Positions 1-5,057 of a DNA stretch of 5,057 bases are shown piece after piece. The stretch's first letter is position 1. Every line of letters begins with the position of its first letter. The stretch lies in contig JAKAZP010000220.1 in assembly GCA_021815905.1 (NCBI GenBank), positions 1-5,057 of the forward strand. The letters are read 5' to 3'. The position numbers and the translations under genes were made by a program. Origin of the DNA: Pseudomonadota bacterium. Lineage in GTDB: Bacteria > Pseudomonadota > Gammaproteobacteria > Steroidobacterales > Steroidobacteraceae. Below the pieces are notes generated by a model. It did no database searches and had not been told where the DNA came from. It worked only from the letters and a program-made list of their open reading frames with translations.

Positions 1-2002
1 CTTTCCAGGACTGGTCGGTGATGTAGTCCTGGATTTCGGCGGCCTGCCGGGCGGTGAGGCGGGTGTGCACGAACGGAAATCCGGCTCCGCAACCGAAGCA
101 GGGCATTCCCCGCGCCCGGTCGGCACCCGCGAGCACGATGGCGTAGAACTGCCGGTGCACGCCGGCCGGCATGTAGCGAAGATCCGGTATCGCGCCGTCG
201 AGAGTCCAAGCGCCATCGCCGTCGGCGCGCGGTCCGTGACAGTCCCAGCAGACGAATCTGCGATACAGACGCTCACCGGCTTTGACCTCGGCGCGCCCGA
301 AGGTCTCCGGCGGCGGCCGCGGCACCGCGGGGATCGTGACACGGGGAGCGGGGAAGGGCAGATGCCCTTTCAGGCTGAAGGCGAGCAGCCGCGCCGGACC
401 TCGCTTCGATGCGGGCGTGGCCATGTTGCTGCCCCTGTCGAAGAGCCGCGAGCCCGATCCATATCCGACCGGCACGAGCACGTACTGCTCGCCGTTCACC
501 CGGTAGCTGATCGGCACCGCATCGATCGCCGAGCCGGTCCCGACCGACCACAACTTCCGTCCGGTGTCCGAGGCGTAGGCGTCGAATTCACCCGTGCCCT
601 GTCCCGCAAACACCACTCCACCGGCGGTCGAAAGCACGCCGCTGTTGTCCGCAAGCCGCTCATCGACCGTCCAGCGCGCCCGCTGTCGGGCAGGATTCCA
701 TGCATAGAGCCTGCCTTGCTGCGCCGTCTCCCCGGGACCCGCATGAACGCGCGCGTCCGCGGCCGGAATGTAGACGAGGCCCGTGAGCGGGCTGTAGCTC
801 ATCGGCCACCAGTTGTGAAACGCGGCGGACGTCTCGCCGCCGCCGTAGAGGGCCGGCACGGGAATCATCCGCGGATCGAGCGGCTTGGCGGAGATGAGCC
901 GGCCGGTGCGGGCATCGAGAACGTAGAAGGCGCCGTTCTTGGGCACGGTCATGGCGACGTGCCGCTCCCGACCGCCGACATCGAGGTCCGCCATCACGAT
1001 CTGCATGTTCTCGGTGTGCGGGCTCGTCTGGTAGTACCAGTTCAATTTGCCGGTCTCGGCGTTTACCGCGACGATGCACCCGGAGAAGAGCTTCTTGCCG
1101 CTGATCTTAAGGCCCATGCGGTCCCCGTAGAGCTCATCCGGATCGGCGGCCGTGGTCCCGAAAATGACCTGATTCGTTCGGGCGTCATAGGTGATCGCGG
1201 TCCACACGTCCGCTCCGCCCGTCCTCCACCAGTTCTTCCCGTGCCACGTCCTGGCCGCCATCGCGAGGGCAGGCTCCGTCGCGTCGGTCCCACGCCTGCT
1301 GTCGGGCACGGTCCAGAAGCGCCAGAGGTGCCGGCCGGTCACCGCATCGACGGCAACGACCGAGCCGCGGACGCCGGTGTCTCCGCCGTTGTAGCCGATG
1401 TAGACCCGGCCGCCGCCGACCCGGGGCGAGCCCGTGATTCCCGTCTGCTCGGGATTGCAGACGCGCGTCTGCCACACGCGCGCGCCCGTGGCCGCATCGA
1501 GCGCCACGAGCCGGCAGTCGCCGGTCCCGACGTAGACCCTGCCCTTCCACACCGCGACGCCGCGGTTGGTTCGGGCAGCCCAGGAGTTTCGGTAGTGATC
1601 GATGCGCACGTGAGGGTCGAATGTCCACAAGAGCGCCCCGTCAGTGGCATTCACCGCATAGACGCGATCGAACGGAGCGGACATGTAAATGACTCCGTCC
1701 ACCTCGATGGGCTCGGCGGCGAGCCCCATGGGACTCGCGATGTCGAGATACCAGGCGAGGCCGAGTCGACTCACGTTGCGCGCGGTGATCTGCGCGAGGG
1801 GACTGAAGTGCTGCTCCTCGTAGCGTCCGTTGACGAGCCAGTCCTCCCCGGTGAGAGCCTCGGCGGCGACGCGCGCGTCCGTCACGTCTCCTGCGCGATG
1901 ACCGGCCGGCGTGTCTGCGGCAAGCAGGCCCGGCAATCCCCCGCGCGTCAGCATGGCGCAGGCGAGAACGGCGGCTGTCGCTCGAGCGGTAAGGTGCTTC
2001 AT
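1..2002 (-). CDS. PQQ-type quinohaemoprotein alcohol dehydrogenase family protein with C-terminal cytochrome c domain (3' end cut by window edge)
   Basis: No stop is met in 667 codons, so the C-terminus lies beyond base 1; probably only a few residues are missing, because the last cytochrome helix (about 649-663) is present. Residues 1-29 look like a Sec signal peptide (basic start, hydrophobic TAAVLACAML, cut near LAA/D), so the protein is probably periplasmic. Residues about 45-545 form a quinoprotein beta-propeller with repeated blade motifs such as AVNATDGALLWTF, ALDAATGARVW, AVDAVTGRHLWRF and VLDARTGRL. Residues about 568-667 form a cytochrome c domain with haem motif CWDCH (585-589; bases 236-250) and likely axial Met633 in RGMP. 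The family oxidises alcohols or aldehydes and passes electrons through the haem. Trp267 and Lys355 of the PQQ pocket appear kept, but the vicinal Cys pair, the metal ligands and the catalytic Asp appear substituted, so activity and substrate are uncertain. It lies 34 bp downstream of a permease gene. An in-frame ATG at 2029 would add nine residues; GGAAGA directly abuts it, so neither start has a well-spaced RBS. Family is confident, function is not. Confidence 0.88.
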   Translation of the reverse strand, partial: MKHLTARATAAVLACAMLTRGGLPGLLAADTPAGHRAGDVTDARVAAEALTGEDWLVNGRYEEQHFSPLAQITARNVSRLGLAWYLDIASPMGLAAEPIEVDGVIYMSAPFDRVYAVNATDGALLWTFDPHVRIDHYRNSWAARTNRGVAVWKGRVYVGTGDCRLVALDAATGARVWQTRVCNPEQTGITGSPRVGGGRVYIGYNGGDTGVRGSVVAVDAVTGRHLWRFWTVPDSRRGTDATEPALAMAARTWHGKNWWRTGGADVWTAITYDARTNQVIFGTTAADPDELYGDRMGLKISGKKLFSGCIVAVNAETGKLNWYYQTSPHTENMQIVMADLDVGGRERHVAMTVPKNGAFYVLDARTGRLISAKPLDPRMIPVPALYGGGETSAAFHNWWPMSYSPLTGLVYIPAADARVHAGPGETAQQGRLYAWNPARQRARWTVDERLADNSGVLSTAGGVVFAGQGTGEFDAYASDTGRKLWSVGTGSAIDAVPISYRVNGEQYVLVPVGYGSGSRLFDRGSNMATPASKRGPARLLAFSLKGHLPFPAPRVTIPAVPRPPPETFGRAEVKAGERLYRRFVCWDCHGPRADGDGAWTLDGAIPDLRYMPAGVHRQFYAIVLAGADRARGMPCFGCGAGFPFVHTRLTARQAAEIQDYITDQSWK

Positions 2003-2036
2003 GACCACGCCCCGGAGGGCTTGCGGCATTCTTCCG

Positions 2037-3386
2037 TCAGTTTCGCGGAACGCTCGCCGAGCGCATCCGGCCTCCAGCGCCGACCGACAGCGCGACGTAG
2101 TATGCGACTCCGACTGCGATCCAGCAGCCGCCGAGGACTTTGGCAACGTGATCCATTCCGTAGAGCACGTACAGGATCACGCCGAGTCCGGCGAGCGGGC
2201 AGATCAGATGACGCCACCACGCGCCGGTGCGCCGTCGGAAGAAATAATGGCGGATGACCGCCAGATGCAGCAGTGCGAAGCTGGTGAGGGCGCCGAAGTT
2301 GACCACACGGGTCAGATCGCCGATGCGGCGCTCGAAGAGCAGTCCGACGAGGAGCGAGACGCCTGCCACCATGAGCGTGCTGACATGGGGCGTCTTGAAA
2401 CGCGGATGCACCGCCGCGAGGGCGCGGGGAAGCTTGCGGTCGCGCGCCATCGCGAACAGAACCCGCGAGACCGCCGCCTGCGCGGCCATCGCGTTCGCGA
2501 TTCCGAACGAGATCACCACGGCGAGAATGGCCGCGACCCCGAGCTCGCGTCCGCCGGCGCGCGCGGCGATCTCGTAGAAAGCGGTCGCCGGGGAGGTGAA
2601 GCGCATCCCGCGGCCGAGGTCGGCGGCGATCCAGGTTTGCAGCATGAACAGGACCCCGACCAGCAGCAGCGACAGCAGCGTCGCTCGGGCGATCGCATCG
2701 CGCTCGCCGCGGCTCTCCTCGGACAGCGTCGAGATGCCGTCGAATCCGAGAAAAGACAGGACGGCGATGGAGGTCGCGCCCGCGACGGTGGTGAGCGAGA
2801 AGCTGAGCGGATCGTAGAGGGGGGCCAGCGTCAGGCCGCCGGCCCCTTGTCCCTCGTAAAGCGCTCTCGCGCCGGCCAACACGAACCAGGCGAGCACCAG
2901 CAGCTCGAGCGCGAGGAGTGCCCGGTAGAGGCGCGCGGCAAAACGCACGCCGAGTAGATTGGCCGTGGCGTTGAGCGCGATGAATCCGGTGAGCCACGCC
3001 CAGCCGGGAATCCACGGCAGCAACGGTCGCAGGGCGGCCGCGGAGAACAGATAAAGGAGCGCCGGAACCAGGATGTAGTCGAGGAGAATGAGCCATCCGG
3101 CGAGAAATCCGGCCGTTTCGTGCAGGCCGCGCTGCACGTAGGCGTACACCGAGCCCGCGAGCGGAAACGCTCGCGACATGGCGCCGTAGCTCAGCGCGGT
3201 GAAGAGCATGCCGACGAGCCCGATCAGGTACGCCAGCACCACCATGCCGCTCGCGTCCTTCGAGACGAAGCCGAAGACGGAAAACGGCGCGATCGGCACC
3301 ATGAAGATCATGCCGTAGACGATGAGATCGCGCAGGCTCAGTGCGCGGTCGAGCTGATCCTCGTAGCCGAATTGCTCGAGCGACAT
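2037..3386 (-). CDS. APC-superfamily amino acid/amine permease, PuuP-like
   Basis: This 449-residue integral inner-membrane protein has about 12 hydrophobic segments, starting with LIVYGMIFMVPIAPFSVFGF (21-40) and ending near CWIAVGVAYYVALSV (421-435). APC-family signatures are SFLGFDGISTLSEESR (211-226), which closely resembles the SFLGFDAVTTLSEET stretch of E. coli PuuP (recalled, not searched), then AVSRVLFAMARDRKLP (305-320), HPRFKTP (327-333) and VVNFGALTSFALLHLAV (361-377). These family members are usually proton- or sodium-coupled importers of amino acids or polyamines; putrescine or a related amine is the best guess, not proven. The ATG at 3386 was chosen because the LSLRDLIVYG segment that opens the family begins right after it and the total length is normal. 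The open frame runs on upstream to 3809, but that part is antisense to the amidase gene and has no permease character. No clear RBS is visible. The gene is divergent from the amidase and probably co-transcribed with the downstream PQQ-type enzyme. Confidence 0.93.
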   Translation of the reverse strand: MSLEQFGYEDQLDRALSLRDLIVYGMIFMVPIAPFSVFGFVSKDASGMVVLAYLIGLVGMLFTALSYGAMSRAFPLAGSVYAYVQRGLHETAGFLAGWLILLDYILVPALLYLFSAAALRPLLPWIPGWAWLTGFIALNATANLLGVRFAARLYRALLALELLVLAWFVLAGARALYEGQGAGGLTLAPLYDPLSFSLTTVAGATSIAVLSFLGFDGISTLSEESRGERDAIARATLLSLLLVGVLFMLQTWIAADLGRGMRFTSPATAFYEIAARAGGRELGVAAILAVVISFGIANAMAAQAAVSRVLFAMARDRKLPRALAAVHPRFKTPHVSTLMVAGVSLLVGLLFERRIGDLTRVVNFGALTSFALLHLAVIRHYFFRRRTGAWWRHLICPLAGLGVILYVLYGMDHVAKVLGGCWIAVGVAYYVALSVGAGGRMRSASVPRN

Positions 3387-3423
3387 GATGAAGCGATCGA
3401 CGATGGACGCCGCGGCCGAGTCT

Positions 3424-3441
3424 ATGCGCCGTGCGGCGCAT
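3424..3441. promoter_or_regulatory. 18-bp perfect palindrome, candidate operator
   Basis: Arms ATGCGCCG (3424-3431) and CGGCGCAT (3434-3441) are perfect inverted repeats around a 2-bp centre (TG). The site lies in the divergent region and ends just where the extended -10-like element of the amidase promoter begins. Size and symmetry suit a dimeric repressor, and that position would let it block the plus-strand promoter. No regulator gene is in the window, so the binding protein is unknown. Chance occurrence in GC-rich DNA is possible, though the A/T ends make it more specific than a plain GC palindrome. Confidence 0.45.
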
Positions 3442-3449
3442 GGTAAAGT
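3441..3449 (+). promoter_or_regulatory. Possible extended -10 promoter element for the amidase gene
   Basis: TGGTAAAGT fits a TGn extended -10 followed by TAAAGT (3444-3449), matching four of the six TATAAT positions. It is one of the few AT-richer spots in the region. Transcription would begin near 3456, about 20 bases before the ATG, leaving a short leader without a clear RBS. No good -35 hexamer is seen at the usual distance (3420-3426 reads GTCTATG), so support is limited. Confidence 0.3.
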
Positions 3450-3476
3450 GCGCGAGGCACGCACACGCTTTTCCAA

Positions 3477-4409
3477 ATGACGCACCGCCACACGATCCAT
3501 GAGCAGCACTACGGCTGGGACAACAGCCTGACGCCCGCCGTGCGCATCGCGCCGGGGGAGTCGCTCGAATTCGACGTACAGGATGCCTCCGGCGGCCAGA
3601 TCACGCTCGACTCGGGCGCCGCGGATCTCGCGCGACTCGACTTCTCCCGAATCAATCCCGTTGCCGGCCCGGTGCACGTCGACGGGGCCGAGCCCGGCGA
3701 CATCCTGAAAGTGACCCTTCTGTCGTTCGTGCCCTCCGGATGGGGGTGGACGGCCAACATTCCGGGCTTCGGCCTGCTTGCGGAAGACTTCCGGGAGCCG
3801 GCGCTGCATCTGTGGCGCTACGACGCGCGCAAGCCGACCCGTGCCGCATTCGGCTCATGGGCCAGGGTCCCCCTGAAGCCGTTCGCGGGCACGATCGGGG
3901 TCGCTCCGGCGCAGGCCGGGTGCCACAGCGTCGTGCCCCCGCGCCGCGTGGGCGGCAACATGGACATGCGCGACATCGCCTGCGGCACGGAACTGCATCT
4001 GCCCGTCGAAGTCACTGGCGCCCTGTTCTCGGTGGGCGACACCCACGCCGCGCAGGGCGATGGTGAGGTCTGCGGCACGGCGCTCGAGAGCCCGATGCGC
4101 GTGGCCCTGCGGATCGATCTCGTGAAGCGCAGCCCGCTCGCGTTTCCGCGCCTCGTCACGCCCGGACCGGTCGCCCGCCACCTCGACGAGCGCGGTTATG
4201 TGGCGAGCACCGGTATCGGACCCGACCTCATGCTCGCCGCACGCGATGCCGTGCGCTCGACGGTCGACTGGCTGACGCGCGAGCACGGTATTCCCGCCAT
4301 CGACGCGTATCTGCTCTGCAGCGTCTGCGGCGATCTGCGCATCAGCGAAATCGTCGACGTGCCCAACTGGACGGTCTCGTTCTACTTTCCGCGCGTCGTG
4401 CTCGAGTGA
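3477..4409 (+). CDS. Acetamidase/formamidase family amidohydrolase (FmdA/AmdA family)
   Basis: This 310-residue protein matches the short form of the FmdA/AmdA family, which hydrolyses formamide, acetamide or related small amides to the acid plus ammonia in the cytoplasm. Visible family features in order are the His/Trp-rich start HYGWDNSLTPAV (11-22), DASGGQIT (36-43), INPVAGPVHVDGAEPGDILKV (59-79), the core GGNMDMRDIACG (159-170), LPVEVTGALFSVGDTHAAQG (175-194) followed by DGEVCGTALE (195-204), and a C-terminal LLCSVCGDLRISEIVDVPNW (279-298). His190, Asp188, Asp195, Glu197 and Asp163 sit in the conserved blocks expected to form the active site. No signal peptide or membrane segment is seen. 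The ATG at 3477 fits because the conserved N-terminus follows at once; no strong RBS precedes it. The gene is divergent from the PuuP-like permease and convergent with a GabP-like permease, which suggests nitrogen scavenging from an imported amide or amine. The true substrate is not known; longer-chain or cyclic amides are possible. Confidence 0.93.
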   Translation: MTHRHTIHEQHYGWDNSLTPAVRIAPGESLEFDVQDASGGQITLDSGAADLARLDFSRINPVAGPVHVDGAEPGDILKVTLLSFVPSGWGWTANIPGFGLLAEDFREPALHLWRYDARKPTRAAFGSWARVPLKPFAGTIGVAPAQAGCHSVVPPRRVGGNMDMRDIACGTELHLPVEVTGALFSVGDTHAAQGDGEVCGTALESPMRVALRIDLVKRSPLAFPRLVTPGPVARHLDERGYVASTGIGPDLMLAARDAVRSTVDWLTREHGIPAIDAYLLCSVCGDLRISEIVDVPNWTVSFYFPRVVLE

Positions 4410-4439
4410 GGCGGAGCCGGACGCGCGGGCGCCGGGGCG

Positions 4440-4454
4440 GGAGTTTCTAACTCC
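4440..4454. terminator. Small hairpin between convergent genes, possible weak terminator
   Basis: GGAGTT (4440-4445) and AACTCC (4449-4454) form a perfect 6-bp stem with a 3-base loop, 30 bp past the amidase stop and overlapping the last codons and TAG of the convergent permease. GC-rich copies of GGCGCC at 4428-4433 and 4467-4472 could lengthen the structure with mismatches. There is no T-run on either strand, so this is not a typical intrinsic terminator. It may only limit read-through or stabilise 3' ends. Confidence 0.3.
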
Positions 4455-5057
4455 GCGCGGCGGAGCGGCGCCGGAAGACGAAATACGCGGCGAATGCGAC
4501 CAGGATCGAGATCATGCTGGCCCAGAACTCGCTCGCCATGTCCTTGTCGAGCGCCATGGTGATCAGCACCAGGACCATGGCCGCTATGGCCGCATAGCTC
4601 GCCCACGGGAACAACCACACCCGCAGCTCCGGCGGCCCGAGGCCGGCGCGCTCGCGCGCGTATCGCAGACGGATCTGAGCGGCGCAGGTGATCATGTAGA
4701 TCACGACGATCAGCGCCCCCGAGGCATTGACCAGAAAGGCAAAGACGTAATTGGGCGCCACATCGTGGGCGATGATGCCGATGAAGCCTGCGATGCTGCC
4801 CAGGAGGACGGAGCGCGCCGGCACCTTGCGGGAATTGAGGTGCACCAGCGCCCGCGGCGCATCGCCGCGCGCGGCGAGCACGAACAGGACGCGCGAGACG
4901 ACATAGAAGGACGAGTTGAGGCACGACAGCACCGCCGTCAGGATGATGCCCTTCATGATGAGGGCCGCATACGGCACCTTGATCGAGTCGAGAGCGATGA
5001 CGAAGGGCGAGACGCCGGCGGGCACCTTGGTCCACGGCACGATGCAGACGATGAGCG
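4447..5057 (-). CDS. Amino acid permease, GabP-like (AAT family of the APC superfamily), C-terminal part; 5' end beyond window
   Basis: The frame is open to the right edge, giving 202 visible residues beginning LIVCIVPWTKV. GabP-type proteins are about 460 residues, so roughly the last 40-45% is seen. The stretch SCLNSSFYVVSRVLFVLAAR followed by GDAPRAL is the AAT-family signature (E. coli GabP has SCLNSALYTASRMLYSLSRRGDAP, from memory). Further matches are the short loop with LNSRKVPARSVLL, the segment VFAFLVNASGALIVVIYM, QIRLRY, and the WLFPW motif before the next-to-last helix. About five to six membrane helices are visible, ending in a basic tail (FRRRSAARS). These inner-membrane, proton-coupled importers carry GABA, proline, aromatic or other amino acids; the specificity is not readable here. 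The GTG at 5038-5040 is internal to the frame, not the real start, because family sequence continues upstream of it. It is a different APC subfamily from the permease at 2037-3386, not a duplicate. Confidence 0.92.
   Translation of the reverse strand, partial: LIVCIVPWTKVPAGVSPFVIALDSIKVPYAALIMKGIILTAVLSCLNSSFYVVSRVLFVLAARGDAPRALVHLNSRKVPARSVLLGSIAGFIGIIAHDVAPNYVFAFLVNASGALIVVIYMITCAAQIRLRYARERAGLGPPELRVWLFPWASYAAIAAMVLVLITMALDKDMASEFWASMISILVAFAAYFVFRRRSAARS

Larger units (their letters stand above)
3387..3476. promoter_or_regulatory. Divergent intergenic promoter region
   Basis: These 90 bp separate the permease start (minus) from the amidase start (plus), so both promoters should lie here or overlap the gene starts. 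A palindrome and a plus-strand -10-like element are listed separately. I could not find a convincing -35/-10 pair for the minus-strand operon: TTGGAA at 3476-3471 has no suitable partner at 16-18 bp. Neither gene has a clear Shine-Dalgarno sequence. Confidence 0.6.

Noticed and set aside
65..2257. A 730-codon open frame on the plus strand, the longest closed frame in the window.
   Set aside because: It lies opposite the PQQ-type gene, its translation is rich in Arg, Gly, Pro and His without any recognisable domain, and the minus strand carries clear propeller blades and a CWDCH haem motif. Long antisense frames are expected in DNA with this codon bias.
1999..3441. A 480-codon minus-strand frame and a 348-codon plus-strand frame (1911-2957) overlapping the permease gene.
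   Set aside because: Both are Arg-rich or charged translations of other frames of the permease gene, whose own frame has 12 hydrophobic segments and APC motifs.
3387..3809. N-terminal extension of the PuuP-like permease to a start at 3809, making a 590-residue protein.
   Set aside because: The added 141 residues are antisense to the conserved start of the amidase gene and show no permease homology; the ATG at 3386 gives the normal length and N-terminus.
4382..5035. A 217-codon minus-strand frame overlapping the GabP-like gene.
   Set aside because: It is a shifted reading of the same DNA; the frame ending at 4447 carries the AAT signature and membrane helices.
2037..5057. The two permeases as a tandem duplication.
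   Set aside because: Their signature motifs differ (FDGISTLSEES and VSRVLFAMARD versus SCLNSSFYVVSRVLFVLAARGD), placing them in different APC subfamilies.
1..5057. CRISPR array, tRNA, transposon ends or long direct repeats.
   Set aside because: No regularly spaced repeats, tRNA-like structure, transposase sequence or terminal inverted repeats were seen on reading the window.

Overview
The window is uniformly GC-rich, with codons biased to G or C in the third position. It carries metabolic and transport genes of a kind common in soil or aquatic Proteobacteria. A periplasmic quinohaemoprotein-type dehydrogenase with its own cytochrome c domain fits a Gram-negative host, but the sequence alone does not fix the genus. 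I see no mobile element, tRNA, rRNA or CRISPR array.

Layout. From the left edge to about 2002 the minus strand encodes a PQQ-type (quinohaemoprotein alcohol dehydrogenase family) protein with a signal peptide and a C-terminal c-type cytochrome. Its last few residues lie beyond base 1. Just upstream on the same strand, 2037-3386, is a 12-helix APC-superfamily permease closest in motifs to the putrescine importer PuuP. The two genes are 34 bp apart and probably form an operon. A 90-bp divergent intergenic region (3387-3476) holds a perfect 18-bp palindrome next to an extended -10-like element. On the plus strand, 3477-4409 encodes a short-form acetamidase/formamidase (FmdA/AmdA family). It converges on a second permease on the minus strand (4447 to beyond the right edge), which is the C-terminal part of a GabP-like AAT-family amino-acid transporter.

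How they may work together (inference). Two transporters of different APC subfamilies flank a cytoplasmic amidase, and a secreted redox enzyme is coupled to one of them. This looks like a small catabolic locus for an amine, amide or amino-acid-like nitrogen compound: oxidation in the periplasm, uptake of substrate or product, then release of ammonia in the cytoplasm. The substrate cannot be read from the sequence.

The most unusual point is the PQQ-type enzyme. By eye alignment, the positions that in methanol/ethanol dehydrogenases hold the vicinal cysteine pair, the Glu and Asn metal ligands and the catalytic Asp are all substituted (Trp-Ala, Asp, Ala and Asn). The propeller framework, the PQQ-stacking Trp, the PQQ-contacting Lys and the haem motif remain. 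It may be a divergent subfamily with altered cofactor or chemistry.
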